The notes under the pieces were generated by a model. That model had not been told where the DNA came from. It saw only the letters and a program-made list of their open reading frames with translations, and did not search any database. A stretch of DNA of 64,000 bases from Sophora flavescens (Eukaryota > Streptophyta > Magnoliopsida > Fabales > Fabaceae): contig CM061066.1 in NCBI GenBank assembly GCA_030762895.1, forward strand, positions 10,072,047-10,136,046, written 5' to 3'. This document shows positions 10,341 through 23,507 of the stretch, one piece after another (the first letter of the stretch is position 1; every line of letters starts with the position of its first letter). The position numbers were made by a program, and so were the translations under genes.

Positions 10341-13300
10341 ATTAGAGTTTTGGGTTAAAAATAGGGTTTTGTGTCTAAATTAGGGCTCTGGGTCAGAATT
10401 TGGGTTTTGGGTCAAAATTACGGTTTTGGGTCCAAATTAGGGTTTTGGGTTAAAATTCGGGTATTGGATTAAAATTCAGGGTCTAATTTAGGGTTTTGGG
10501 TCAACATTAGGGTTTAGGATTTGAATTAGGTGTTTGGATCAAAATTACGATTTTGGGTCAGAATTAGGGTTTTGGGTCAAAAATAGGGTTAGAATTAGGG
10601 TTTTGGGTCTAAATTAGGGTTAGAATTAGGTTTTGGGTCTAAATTAGGGTTTTGGGTTGAATTTTGGGTTCTGTGTTAAATTTAGGGTTTAGAGTCAAAA
10701 TTTAGGGTTTTGGGTTCAATTTAGGGTTTTGGGACAAAAATAGGGTTAGAATTAGGGTTTTGGTTCAGATTTAGGGTTTTGGATTAAAATTAGGGTTTAG
10801 GGTCAAAATTAGGGTTTAGGCTTTGAATTAGGGTTTTGGGTTAAAAATTGGGTTTTGTGTCTAAATTAGGGTTTTGGGTCAGAATTAGGGCTCTGGGTTA
10901 TAAGTTGGGTTTTGGGTCAAAATTTCGGGTTTGGCTCAAAATTAGGGTTTAGGGTTTTGGGTCAACATTAGGGTTTAGGGTTTGAATTTGGGTTTTGAGT
11001 TTAAAATAGGGTATTGGGTCAAAAATAGGGTTAGAATTAGGGTTTTGCTTTAAAATAAGGGTTTGGGTGAAAATAGGGTTCTTGGTCAAATTTATTGTTT
11101 ATGGTAAAAACTAGGTTTCGAATTAGGGTTTTGGATCAGAATTAGGGTTTTGGGTCTAAATTAGGGTTTTGGGGTCAGAATTAGGGTTTTGGGTCAAAAT
11201 TAGGGCTTTGGGTTATTTTGGGTCAAAATTACGATTTTGGGTCCAAATTAGGGATTTGGGTCTAATTAGGGTTTAGGGTTTAGGGTCCAAATTTGGGTTT
11301 TGTGTCAAAAATAAGGTGTCGACTTTTGAGTTAAAACATGGGTTTTGGGACAAAAATAGGGTTAGAATTAGGGTTTTGGTTCAAATTTAGGGTTTAGGGT
11401 TAAAATTAAGGTTTAAGCTTTGAATTAGGGTTTTCGGTTAAAAATAGGGTTTTGTGTCTAAATTAGGGTTTCGGGTCAGAATTAGGGTCTTGGGTCAAAA
11501 TTAGGGCTTTGGGTTATTTTGGGTCTAAATTAGGGTTTAGGGTTTTGGGTCCAAATTTGGGTTTTGGATCAAAAATAGGTGTCGACTTCTGAGTTGAAAA
11601 ATGGGTTTTGGGACAAAAATAGGGTTAGAATTAGGGTTTTTGTCTTTAAATTAGGTTTTGGGTCTAAATTGGGGTTTTGGGTCAAAATTAGGGCTCTGGG
11701 TTCTAGGTTAAATTTTGGGTTTTGAATTTAAATTAGGGTTCTTGGTTAAATTTAGGGTTTTGGGACAAAAATAGGGTTCGTATTAGGGTTTTGGGTCTAA
11801 ATTAGGGTTTTGGGGTCAGAATTAGGGTTTTGTGTCAAAATTAGGGCTTTGGGTTATTTTGCGTCAAAATTACGGTTTTGGGTCCAAATTAGGGTTTTGG
11901 GTCAAAATTAGGGTTCCTGGTTAAATTTAGGGTTTTGGGACAAAAATAGGGTTAGAATTAGGGTTTTGGTTCAAATTTAGGGTTTAGGATCAAAATTAGG
12001 GTTTTGGGTCAAAATTAGGGTTTATGCTTTGAATTAGGGTTTAGGGTGAAAATTAGGGTTTAGGCTTTGAATTAGGATTTTAGGTTTAAAATAAGGTTTT
12101 GTGTCTAAATTAGGGTTTTGGGTCAGAATTAGGGTTTTGGGTTAAAATTAGGACTCAGGGTTATAATTTGGGTTTTGGGTCAAATTTTCGGTTTTTGAGT
12201 TAAAAAGAGGGTTTTGGGTCAAAAATAGGGTTAGAATTAAGGTTTTGCGTTAAAATTAGGGTTTGGGGTCAAAAATAGGGTTTTGGGTCAAATTTAGGGT
12301 TTTGGGTTAAGAAAATGGTTCGAATTAGGGTTTTGGATCAGAATTAGGGTTTTGGGTCTAAATTAGGGCTTTGGGTTATTTTGCGTCAAAATTTCGCTTT
12401 TGGATCCAAATTAGGGTTTTTGGGTCTAAATTGGGGTTTTGGGTCAAAATTAGGGCTCTGGATTAAAATTAGGGTTGTTGGTTAAATTTAGGGTTTTGGG
12501 ACAAAAATAGGGTTAGAATTAGGGTTTTGGTTCAAATTTAGGGTTTAGGGTTAAAATTAGGGTTTAAGCTTTAAATTAGGGTTTTTGGTTAAAAATAGGG
12601 TTTTGTGTCTAAATTAGGGTTTCGGGTCAGAATTAGGGTCTTGGGTCAAAATTAGGGCTCGGGATTATAATTTGGGTTTTGGGTCAAAATTTGTTTAGGG
12701 TCAAAATTAGGGTTTGAAATAGTTTGGGTCAAAATTTGGGTTTTGGTCAAATTTAGGATGGGTCAACATTAGGGTTTAGGGTTTGAATTTGGCTTTTGAG
12801 TTAAAAATAGGGTTTTGGGTCAAAAATACGGTTAGAATTAAGCTTTTGCGTTAAAATTAGGTTTAGGGTCAAAAATAGGGTTCTGGGTCAAATTTAGGGT
12901 CTTGGGTCAAAAATAGGGTTCGTATTAGGGTTTTGGGTGTAAATTAGGGTTTTGGGTCTAAATTAGGGCTTTGGGTTATTTTGGGTAAAATGTCGGTTTT
13001 GGGTCAAAATTAGGGGTTTGGGTCAAAATTAGGGTTTAGGGTTTCAATTAGGGTATTGAGTAAAGAATTGGGTTTTTGGGATAAAAATAGGGTTAGAATT
13101 AGGGTTTTGGGTCAAAATAAGGGTTTTGGGTCAAAATTTGGGTTTTGGGTCAATGTTGGGTTTTGAGTTAAAAAAAGGGTTTGGGACAAAAATAGGGTTA
13201 GAATTAGGGTTTTGTGTCTAAATTAGGTTTGGGTTAAATTTAGGGTCTTGGGGTCAAAATTAGGGTCTTGGGTCAAATTTAGGGTTTAGGGTCAAAATTA

Positions 13301-14328
13301 AGGGGTTTGGATTAAAATTAGGGTTTGGGTTAAATTTAGGGTTTTGGGACAAAAATAGGTTTAGAATTATGGTTTTGGTTCAAATTTAGGGTTTAGGATC
13401 AAAACTAGGGTTTAGGTTTAAAATTAGGGTTAGGCTTTGAATTAGGATTTTGGGTTTAAAATAGGGTTTTGTGTCTAAATTAGGGTTTTGGGTCTAAATT
13501 AGGGTTTTAGGGTAATTAGGGGTTAGGGTCAAAATTAGGGATTTGGTTATAGGTCAAATTTTTTGGGTCAAAATTAGGGTTTAGGGTTTGAATTAGGGTT
13601 TGGACTATAAAATAGGGTCTTGGGTCAAAATTAGGGTTCTGGTTAAATTTAGGTTTAGGTCAAAATTTAGGGGTTTGGATTAAAATTAAGGTTATGGGTT
13701 AAATTAGGGTTTTGGGACAAAAATAGGTTTAGAATTAGGGTTTTGGTTCAAATTTAGGGTTTAGGATCAAAACTAGGGTTTAGGGTTAAAATTATGGTTT
13801 AGGCTTTGAATAAGGATTTTGGGTTTAAAATAGGGTTTTGTGTCTAAATTAGGGTTTTGGGTCAGAATTAGGGTTTTGGGTCAAAATTAGGGCTCTGGGT
13901 TATAATTTGGGTTTTGGGTCAAAATTTCGGTTTTCGGTCAAAATTAGGGTTGAAATAGGGTTTTGGGTCAAAATTTGGGTTTTGGGTCAAATTTAGGGTT
14001 TGGGTCAACATTAGGTTTTAGGGTTTGATTTAGGGTGTTGAGTAAAAATAGGGTTTTGGGACAAAAATAGGGTTAGAATTAGGGTTTTTGTTCAAATTTA
14101 GGGTTTAGGATCGAAATTAGTGTCTAGGGTTAAAAATAGGGTTTCTGGTCAAATTTAGGGTTCAGGGTTAAATTTAGGGTTTTGGGTCAAAATTTAGGAT
14201 TTTGGGTTAAAAGTAGGGTTGTGTTAAATTTAGGGTTAAATATAGGGTTTTGGGACAAAAATAGAGTTAGAATTAGGGTTTTGGTTCAATTTTAGGGTTT
14301 AAGATCAAAATTAGGGTTTAGGCTTTGA
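10341..14328 (+). repeat. Full unit 3 of the 4 kb HOR
   Basis: At 3988 bp this is the shortest of the full units. It carries GTCGAC at 11318 and 11581; the smaller spacing of 263 bp (282 bp in units 1 and 2) reflects loss of about one monomer near 11520. The telomere-word run is at 11266-11285. A cluster of small deletions lies at 12660-12780 and another at 13140-13660, where several monomers lose 1-8 bases (for example AGTTTGGGTC in place of AGGGTTTTGGGTC). Most of the length deficit comes from these clusters. Confidence 0.83.
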
Positions 14329-17300
14329 ATTAGAGTTTTGGGTTAAAAATAGGGTTTTGTGTCTAAATTAGGGTCTGGTCGAATTTGGGTTTTGGGTCAA
14401 AATTTTTTTGTCTCAAAATTAGGGTTTAGGGTTTGAATTGGGTTTTGGATTAAAATTCTGGGTCAAATTTAGGGTTTTGGGTCAACATTTGGGTTTAGGA
14501 TTTGAATTAGGTTTTTGGGTCAAAATTACGGTTTTGGGTTAGAATTAGGGTTTTGGGTCAAAAATAGGGTTAGAATTAGGGTTTTGGGTCTAAATTAGGG
14601 TTAGAATTAGGTTTTGGGTCTAAATTAGGGTTTTGGGTTGAATTTTGGGTTCTGTGTTAAATTTAGGGTTTAGAGTCAAAATTTAGGGTTTTGGGTTCAA
14701 TTTAGGGTTTTGGGACAAAAATAGGGTTAGAATTAGGGTTTTGGTTCAGATTTAGGGTTTTAGATTAAAATTTGGGTTTAGGGGCAAAATTAGGGTTTAG
14801 GCTTTGAATTAGGGTTTTGGGTTAAAAATTGGGTTTTGTGTCTAAATTAGGGTTTTGGGTCAGAATTAGGGTTCTGGGTTATAAGTTGGGTTTTGGGTCA
14901 AAATTTCGGGTTTGGCTCAAAATTAGGGTTTAGGGTTTTGGGTCAACATTAGGGTTTAGGGTTTGAATTTGGGTTTTGAGTTTAAAATAGGGGTTTGGGT
15001 CAAAAATTGGGTTAGAATTAGGGTTTTGCTTTAAAATTAGGGTTTTGGGTGAAAATAGGGTTCTTGGTCAAATTTAGTGTTTAGGGTAAAAAATAGGGTT
15101 CGAATTAGGGTTTTGGATCGAATTAGGGTTTTGTGTCTAAATTAGGTTTTGGGGTCAGAATTAGGGTTTTGGGTCAAAATTAGGGCTTTGGGTTATTTTG
15201 GGTCAAAATTACGATTTTGGGTCCAAATTAGGGATTTGGGTCTAAATTAGGGTTTAGGGTTTAGGGTCCAAATTTGGGTTTTGTGTCAAAAATAAGGTGT
15301 CGACTTTTGAGTTAAAACATGGGTTTTGGGACAAAAATAGGGTTAGAATTAGGGTTTTGGTTCAAATTTAGGGTTTAGGGTTAAAATTAAGGTTTAAGCT
15401 TTGAATTAGGGTTTTCGGTTAAAAATAGGGTTTTGTGTCTAAATTAGGGTTTCGGGTCAGAATTAGGGTCTTGGGTCAAAATTAGGGCTTTGGGTTATTT
15501 TGGGTCTAAATTAGGGTTTAGGGTTTTGGGTCCAAATTTGGGTTTTGGATCAAAAATAGGTGTGGTTTCCGAGTTGAAAAATGGGTTTTGGGACAAAAAT
15601 AGGGTTAGAATTAGGGTTTTTGTCTTTAAATTAGGTTTTGGGTCTAAATTGGGGTTTTGGGTCAAAATTAGGGCTCTGGGTTCTAGGTTAAATTTTGGGT
15701 TTTGAATTTAAATTAGGGTTCTTGGTTAAATTTAGGGTTTTGGGACAAAAATAGGGTTCGTATTAGGGTTTTGGGTCTAAATTAGGGTTTTGGGGTCAGA
15801 ATTAGGGTTTTGTGTCAAAATTAGGGCTTTGGGTTATTTTGCGTCAAAATTAGGGTTTTGGATCAGAATTAGGGTTTTGGGCCAGAATTAGGGTTTTTGG
15901 GTTAGAATTAGGGTTTTGGGACAAAAATAGGGTTAGAATTAGGGTTTTGGTTCAAATTTAGGGTTTAGGATCAAAATTAGGGTTTTGGGTCAAAATTAGG
16001 GTTTATGCTTTGAATGAGGGTTTAGGCTTTGAATTAGGATTTTAGGTTTAAAATAAGGTTTTGTGTATAAATTAGGGTTTTGGGTCATAATTAGGGTTTT
16101 GGGTCAAAATTAGGACTCAGGGTTATAATTTGGGTTTTGTGTCAAATTTTCGGTTTTTGAGTTAAAAAGAAGGTTTTGGGTCAAAAATAGGGATAGAATT
16201 AAGGTTTTGCGTTAAAATTAGGGTTTGGGGTCAAAAATAGGGTTTTGGGTCAAATTTAGGGTTTTGGGTCAAGAAAATGGTTCGAATTTGGGTTTTGGAT
16301 CACAATTAGGGTTTTGGGTCTAAATTAGGGCTTTGGGTTATTTTGCGTCAAAATTTCGGTTTTGGATCCAAATTAGGGGTTTTGGGTCTAAATTGGGGTT
16401 TTGGGTCAAAATTAGGGCTCTGGATTAAAATTAGGGTTCTTGGTTAAATTTAGGGTTTTGGGACAAAAATAGGGTTAGAATTAGGGTTTTGGTTCAAATT
16501 TAGGGTTTAGGGTTAAAATTAGGGTTTAAGCTTTGAATTAGGGTTTTTGGTTAAAAATTGGGTTTTGTGTCTAAATTAGGGTTTCGGGTCAGAATTAGGG
16601 TCTTGGGTCAAAATTAGGGCTCTGGATTATAATTTGGGTTTTGGGTCAAAATTTCGGTTTAGGGTCAAAATTAGGGTTTGAAATAGGGTTTTGGGTCAAA
16701 ATTTGGGTTTTGGGTCAAATTTAGGGTTCTGGGTCAAAATTTGGGTTTAGGGTTTGAATTTGGCTTTTGAGTTAAAAATAGGGTTTTGGGTCAAAAATAG
16801 GGTTAGAATTAAGCTTTTTCCTTAAAATTAGGGTTTAGGGTCAAAAATAGGGTTCTGTGTCAAATTTAGGGTCTTGGGTCAAAAATAGGGTTCGTATTAG
16901 GGTTTTGGGTGTAAATTAGGGCTTTGGGTTAAAATTAGGGTTTTGGGTTATTTTGGGTCAAAATTAGGGGTTTGGGTCAAAATTAGGGGTTTGGGTCAAA
17001 ATTAGGGTTTAGGGTTTCAATTAGGGTATTGAGTAAAGAATTGGGTTTTTGGGATAAAAATAGGGTTAGAATTAGGGTTTTGGGTCAAAATAAGGGTTTT
17101 GGGTAAAAATTTGGGTTTTGGGTCAAAATTCAGGTGTCGGGTTTTGAGTTAAAAAAAGGGGTTTGGGACAAAAATAGGGTTAGAATTACGGTTTTTGTGT
17201 CTAAATTAGGTTTTGGGTCTAAATTAGGGTCTTGGGGTCAAAATTAGGGTTATGGGTCAAATTTAGGGTTTAGGGTCAAAATTAAGGGGTTTGGATTAAA

Positions 17301-18329
17301 ATTAGGGCTCTGGGTTAAATTTAGGGTTTTGGGACAAAAATAGGTTTAGAATTATGGTTTTGGTTCAAATTTAGGGTTTAGGATCAAAACTAGGGTTTAG
17401 GTTTAAAATTAGGGTTCAGGCTTTGAATTAGGATTTTGGGTTTAAAATAGGGTTTTGTGTCTAAATTAGGGTTTTGGGTCTAAATTAGGGTTTTAGGTCA
17501 GAATTAGGGGTTAGGGTCAAAATTAGGGATTTGGGTTATAGGTCAAAATTTCGGTTTTGGGTCAAAATTAGGTTGGGGTTTGAATTAGGGTTTGGACTAT
17601 AAAATAGGGTCTTGGGTCAAAATTAGGGTTCCTGGTTAAATTTAGGGTTTAGGGTCAAAATTTAGGGGTTTGGATTAAAATTAGGGTTATGGGTTAAATT
17701 AGGGTTTTGGGACAAAAATAGGTTTAGAATTAGGGTTTTGGTTCAAATTTAGGGTTTAGGATCAAAACTAGGGTTTAGGGTTAAAATTATGGTTTAGGCT
17801 TTGAATAAGGATTTTGGGTTTAAAATAGGGTTTTGTGTCTAAATTAGGGTTTTGGGTCAGAATTAGGGTTTTGGGTCAAAATTAGGGCTCTGGGTTATAA
17901 TTTGGGTTTTGGGTCAAAATTTCGGTTTAGGGTCAAAATTAGGGTTTGAAATAGGGTTTTGGGTCAAAATTTGGGTTTTGGGTCAAATTTAGGGTTCTGG
18001 GTCAACATTAGGTTTTAGGGTTTGATTTAGGGTGTTGAGTAAAAAAATAGGGTTTTGGGACAAAAATAGGGTTAGAATTAGGGTTTCGGTTCAAATTTAG
18101 GGTTTAGGCTTTGAATTAGGGTTTAGGGTTAAAAATAGGGTTTCGGGTCAAATTTTGGGTTCTAGGTTAAATTTATGGTTTTGGGTCAAAATTTAGGATT
18201 TTGGGTTAAAAGTAGGGTTCTGTGTTAAATTTAGGGTTAAATATAGGGTTTTGGGACAAAAATAGAGTTAGAATTAGGGTTTTGGTTCAATTTTAGGGTT
18301 TAAGATCAAAATTAGGGTTTAGGCTTTGA
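14329..18329 (+). repeat. Full unit 4 of the 4 kb HOR
   Basis: The unit is 4001 bp. The first GTCGAC is kept at 15299, but the second is lost: the expected site near 15562 reads TGTGGTTTCCGAG. The telomere-word run is at 15247-15266. At about 15850-15915 three near-identical monomers replace the sequence found here in other units, a local rearrangement specific to this copy. Small base losses occur at 14220-14420. The rest follows unit 1. Confidence 0.83.
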
Positions 18330-18812
18330 ATTAGAGTTTTGGGTTAAAAATAGGGTTTTGTGTCTAAATTAGGGCTCTGGGTCAGAATTTGGGTTTTGGG
18401 TCAAAATTTCAGTTTTGTCTCAAAATTAGGGTTTAGGGTTTGAATTCGGGTTTTGGATTAAAATTCTGGGTCAAATTTAGGGTTTTGGGTCAACATTAGG
18501 GTTTAGGATTTGAATTCGGTGTTTGGTTCAAAATTACGGTTTTGGGTCAGAATTAGGGTTTTGGGTCAAAAATAGGGTTAGAATTAGGGTTTTGGGTCTA
18601 AATTAGGGTTAGAATTAGGTTTTGGGTCTAAATTAGGGTTTTGGGTTCTGTGTTAAATTTAGGGTTTAGAGTCAAAATTTAGGGTTTTGGGTTCAATTTA
18701 GGGTTTTGGGACAAAAATAGGGTTAGAATTAGGGTTTTGGTTCAGATTTAGGGTTTTGGATTAAAATTAGGGTTTAGGGTCAAAATTAGGGTTTAGGCTT
18801 TGAATTAGGGTT
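18330..18812 (+). repeat. Start of a fifth 4 kb HOR unit, cut by the gap
   Basis: The first 483 bp of another unit match unit 1 from its phase marker, including the GAATTCGG word near 18511. The array is still clean at its last base, so it does not end biologically here; it is interrupted by the run of N. Confidence 0.85.
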
Positions 18813-19312
18813 NNNNNNNNNNNNNNNNNNNNNNNNNNNNNNNNNNNNNNNNNNNNNNNNNNNNNNNNNNNNNNNNNNNNNNNNNNNNNNNNNNNNNNNN
18901 NNNNNNNNNNNNNNNNNNNNNNNNNNNNNNNNNNNNNNNNNNNNNNNNNNNNNNNNNNNNNNNNNNNNNNNNNNNNNNNNNNNNNNNNNNNNNNNNNNNN
19001 NNNNNNNNNNNNNNNNNNNNNNNNNNNNNNNNNNNNNNNNNNNNNNNNNNNNNNNNNNNNNNNNNNNNNNNNNNNNNNNNNNNNNNNNNNNNNNNNNNNN
19101 NNNNNNNNNNNNNNNNNNNNNNNNNNNNNNNNNNNNNNNNNNNNNNNNNNNNNNNNNNNNNNNNNNNNNNNNNNNNNNNNNNNNNNNNNNNNNNNNNNNN
19201 NNNNNNNNNNNNNNNNNNNNNNNNNNNNNNNNNNNNNNNNNNNNNNNNNNNNNNNNNNNNNNNNNNNNNNNNNNNNNNNNNNNNNNNNNNNNNNNNNNNN
19301 NNNNNNNNNNNN
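18813..19312. other. Assembly gap of exactly 500 N
   Basis: The run of N is exactly 500 bases, a round number used as a fixed placeholder by common scaffolding software; the true distance is therefore unknown. Sequence on the left is clean to the last base, while sequence on the right starts badly corrupted. This is what a join between two contigs would look like. Confidence 0.97.
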
Positions 19313-22300
19313 AATTAGGGGTTTGGGTCTAAATTAGGGGGTGGTTAGAATTGGGTTTGGGTCTCAATTAATGTGTCGGGTTTTGAGTTAAAAATGGTCG
19401 TGGGACAAAAATAAGGGTTACAATTAGGGTTTTGTCTGAAATTAGGTTTTTGGTTCAAATTGTGGTCTCGGGGTCACAATTAGGTGGTTAAGGGTAATTT
19501 TGTCTCCGGGTGAAATTTAGGTTTGTGGTCAAAATTTAGGTCTGATTAAAAATTAGGTTCTGGGTTAAATTTAGGTTTTGGGAAAAATAGGGTTCGAATT
19601 AGGTTTTGGGTTCAAATTTAGGTTTAGGACAAAATTGTGTCTCAAAAATTGGGGGTTTAGGCTTTAAATTAGTGGGGGGTTTAGGTTAAAATTGTGTGGG
19701 TTTAGGTTTCTCAATTAGATTTTGATTTAAAATAGGTTTTTGCCTAATTAGGGTTTGGGTCGAATTAGTGGTTTCTGGGTCAAAATTAGGCTCAGTTATA
19801 ATTTGGGTTTGGTCAAAATTTATTTTTCAACAAAATTGTGGTTTGCCAAGTAGGTTTTGGGACAAAATTTGCTCTTGGGTCAAATTTAGGTTTGGGTTTG
19901 AATTTTAGGTTTGAGTTAAAATATAGTTTTGGATCAAAAATAAAAAGGAATTGGTTGCCTTTATGCTAAAAATTGTATTTAGGTGTCAAAAATGGGTTCT
20001 CGGGGTCAAATTTAGGTTTTGGGGTTTGTAAAATAACAGGTTCAATTAGGCATTTCAAATGGCATCAGGTTTCTCAGCTGCACTTAGGTTTTTGCGCTGT
20101 AATTGTGGGTTCCGGTCAAAATTAAAAAGATTTGGTTAATTGGGTCAAAATTTTGCCTTCCTGCCCAAGTTTAACAAAATTAAGGTTTAGGGCTCAATTA
20201 GGTTTTGAGCACAAAACAGGGTTAGGAAAAAAATTAGTGGTTTTGGGTCTAAATTAGGTGTTTGGTCTAAATTTAGGTCTCAATAAAATTGTATTTGGGT
20301 CAAATTTATATTCTAGGTTGTGATTTAGTTTAGGGTCAAAATTGGTGGGTATTGGATTGGGTAAAATTAGGTTCAAGTTAAACTTTAGGTTTGGGACAAA
20401 AAATAGGTTCAATTAGGTTTTGTGTCAAATTTAGGGTTTAGGATCAAAATTGTGTGGTTTTCTTGGGGTCAAAATTGTGGTTTAGGCTTTGAATTAGTAG
20501 TTTAGGGTGTTAAAATTGTGTGGTTTAGGCTTTACTAGGATTTGGTCGACTAGGTTTGGGCTGCACTGGGGGTTTTGGGTCAAAATTGTGGCTCAATAAT
20601 TTAGTCTAATGTACCCCATTTTGGGTCAAAATTGTGGTTTCGCCTGAATTAGTGGTTTGGGTCAAAATTAGGGAAGTTTATTTGAATTTGGTTTTTGGGT
20701 TAAAAATAGGGTTTGGGTCAAAAATAGGTTAGAACTAAGGCTTTGCGTTAAAATTAGGATTAGGGTCAAAAATAGGTTCGATTAGGTTTTGGATCGAAAT
20801 TAGGGTTGTCAAATAATTAGGTTTTCGGGGTCGAAATAGGGCTTGTCAAAATTAGGGCTATTGTTTTCTGGGGTCAAAAATTTGATTTCGTGGTCCAAAT
20901 TAGATTCAGGATATTCAAATTAAATGAGTAAAAATAAAGGCTTCGTAGACAAAAATAGGTTAGAACTAGGTTTGTCCAAAATAAATGAATTAGGGTCGAG
21001 GTCAAAATCTAGGCTTCTGCACAAAACAGGTTAGAATTAGGATTTTGGTTCAAATTTCAGTGGTTTAGGATCAAATTGTGGTTTTGGGTCAAAATTGTGG
21101 TTTAGGCTTGGAATTAGGTTTAGAAGTCAAAATAAAATTTAAATAAATTTAGGTCTGCCTAAAAATAGGTCTCGGGTCAAAAAATAGGGTCTGGGACAGT
21201 GGTTTCGTCAAAATTAGGATTCGTTATTTTGGGTCAAAATTTTGGCTTTGGGTCAAAATTAGTATTTCTTGGGTCAAAAATTAGGTTTTGAGTAAAATAG
21301 GTTTTGGGACATACTGTATAGAATTAGGGGTTGGGTCCAAATTATGGTTCGAATCAGTTTGGGTCTTAATTAATGTGTTTGGTTTGAGTTAAAAAAGGGT
21401 TTATACGGTGCAATGGTATTACAATTGTGGTTTTTAAGTGTTCAATTAGGTTTTGGTCTAAATGTAGTGTCTGGGTCACAATTGGTGGTTGGGCTGGGTC
21501 AAATTTAGGTTCAAAACAATAAATAGGCTCAGGTCAAAATTCTAGTGGTTTGGATTAAAATTATGGTTCTGGGTTAAATTTACTAGCTTTCGTGGGGACA
21601 AAAATTAGGTTCTAAATTAGGTTTTGGTTCAAATTTAGGTTTAGGATCAAAATTAGGCTTGGGTCAAAATTAGTGGTTTACGCTTTGAATTGGGTTTGAG
21701 GGTTAAAATTATGTTTAGGCTTTAACTAGATTTGGGGTTTAAAATAGGGTTTTGAATTAGGGTTTCTCAATGTAATTGTGGTCTGGGGTCAAAATTAGTG
21801 GCTCGGGGTTATAATTTGGGTTTCTTGGGTCAAAATTACCATTTTGGGTCAAAATTAGTTTCTGGTTTGAATTTAGGCTTCTGGGTCAAAATCTCTAAGG
21901 TTTCCTTGGGGTCAAATTAGGCCTCTAGTCAACATTAAAGGCTTATTGGAATTTGTTTGAGTTAAAAATAGGTTTGATCAAAATAGGTTTAGAAATTAAT
22001 GTTTTCCGTTAAATTGTGATTCGTCCAATGTGTCAGGTTCTTCGGGTCAAATTTAGGGTTTCGGTCAAAAATAGGGTTCAAATTAGTTTTTCAATGCATC
22101 AGGGCTTCAAAGTAATTAGGCTTCGGGTCAAAATTACTTCCGGGGTCAAAATTAGGGCATTTGAACACTGGGGTCAAAATTTTGCCGGGTCCAAATTAGA
22201 TTCAGGTTTGAATTAGGGTTTTGAATAATAAAATAGGGCTTTGTGACCAAATAATAGAATTAGGGCTTTGGGGTTCAAAATAGGGTTAGGGAATTAGGGT

Positions 22301-23497
22301 TTTGTGGTCAAAATTGCCTTCGGGGCCCCACTGGGGTTTGGACTGTACTAAGCGGTCATTTGTTAAAAATGGTTTCTGGGGACAAACGCTAGGAATTTAG
22401 ATTGGGTCTAAATTAGTAGTCTCGGGTCAAAAATTAAAGCCTTATTATTGAGGTTAAAAAAATGGTTTTAGACAAAAATAGGTTAGAAATTCTAGGGTTT
22501 GGGTTCAAATTGTGGTCTCTGGGTCAAAAATTAGGTTCTGGGAGAGGGAAGGGTCAAATTTAGGGTTCTGGTTGAAACTTTAGGTTTAGTAGTCAAAATT
22601 TAGGGTTTTGGCATAACAAAAAGAAATAAGAATTAGGATTTTGGTCTAAATAGGTTTAGACTCAAAATTAGGTTTCTGGGGTCAAATTTAGGGTTCTCAC
22701 AAATTTAGGGTCTCTGGGTCAAAAATAAAGGGTCTGACAAAGTTTCTGGGTCGAATTAGGCCTGGGGTCAAAAATTGGGCATTAAGTTATTTCTTGGGTC
22801 TGAAAATTTCTTGCCGAGTCCAAATTACGCTTTTGGTGTCAAAATTAGGGTTTTCACAAAAACAGGGTTTTGTGGGACAAAAAAATAGGGCTAGAATTGG
22901 CTCTGGGGTCAACCTGGGGCTCAAAAAAATTAAGTGCCTGGCTCTGGAAGTTAAAAGGGCTCAAGACAAAAATAGTGGTTAATTGTGGTCTTTGGGTCCA
23001 AATCAGTATCTCGGGTTCAAAATTGTATTTCGGGTCAACTGGGTATCCAGGTTAAATTTCATGGTTTAGGGTCAAAAATTTATGGGGTATGGATTAAAAA
23101 TTAGGGTTCTGGGTTAAATTTAGGTTTTCTTTGGCCAAAAATAGGTTCGAATTAGGTTTTGGTTCAAATTTAGTGCCTAGATCAAAATTGGGTGGGTCAG
23201 TCAAAATTAGGTTTAGGCTTGAATTACTAGGTTGGGGAAATTGGGTTTAGGCTTAAATTAGGATTTCGGGTTTAAATATATTTTGCGAATTAGGAAGCTC
23301 GGTCGAATTGGTGGTTTGGGTCAAAAATTAGGCTCAAGTTATAATTTGGGTTTCTTAATGTAATTCTGATTTCCTGGGGTCAAAATTTGGGTCGGGTTTG
23401 AATTGTGGTTTAACAAAAACTGTAGGTTTTGGGTCAACATTGTGGTTTTGGGTTTAAATTTGGTTTTTGAGTTAAAATAGGTTTTGGATCAAAAATA

Positions 23498-23507
23498 GGG
23501 GGGGGGG
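23498..23507 (+). repeat. Run of ten G
   Basis: A GGG of a normal monomer (AAAAATAGGG..TTAGAA) is expanded to ten G. Similar runs occur at 26916-26925 (ten) and 26980-26988 (nine). They are absent from the clean arrays, where G runs rarely exceed four. This is more typical of sequencing error than of satellite evolution. Confidence 0.8.

Larger units (their letters stand above)
1..18812 (+). repeat. Left satellite array, higher-order repeat of about 4.0 kb
   Basis: The stretch is an unbroken tandem array of diverged 19-20 bp monomers near AATTAGGGTTTTGGGTCAAA, roughly 200 monomers per higher-order unit. Using the unique word ATTAGAGTTTTGGG as a phase marker, it recurs at 21, 2191, 6279, 10341, 14329 and 18330. 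Spacings are 2170, 4088, 4062, 3988 and 4001 bp. Between full units the same monomer variants recur in the same order, so homogenisation acts on the 4 kb unit and not on the monomer. Each unit contains five TTATTTTG variants (3084, 3386, 3744, 4286 and 4896 in the first full unit) and two GTCGAC sites (3190 and 3472). All TTAGGG-like words are on the + strand. No reading frame looks coding. A subtelomeric or heterochromatic location is inference from the telomere-like words. Confidence 0.93.

Noticed and set aside
15490..15705. Open frame of 71 codons in the left array, rich in G, F, K and L.
   Set aside because: It is a translation of consecutive monomers; the equivalent positions in other units are not preserved as an open frame. 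No domain or start context supports a gene.
1..18812. CRISPR-like regular repeats.
   Set aside because: There are no unique spacers between constant repeats; spacer and repeat are both variants of one monomer, and the unit is about 19 bp.
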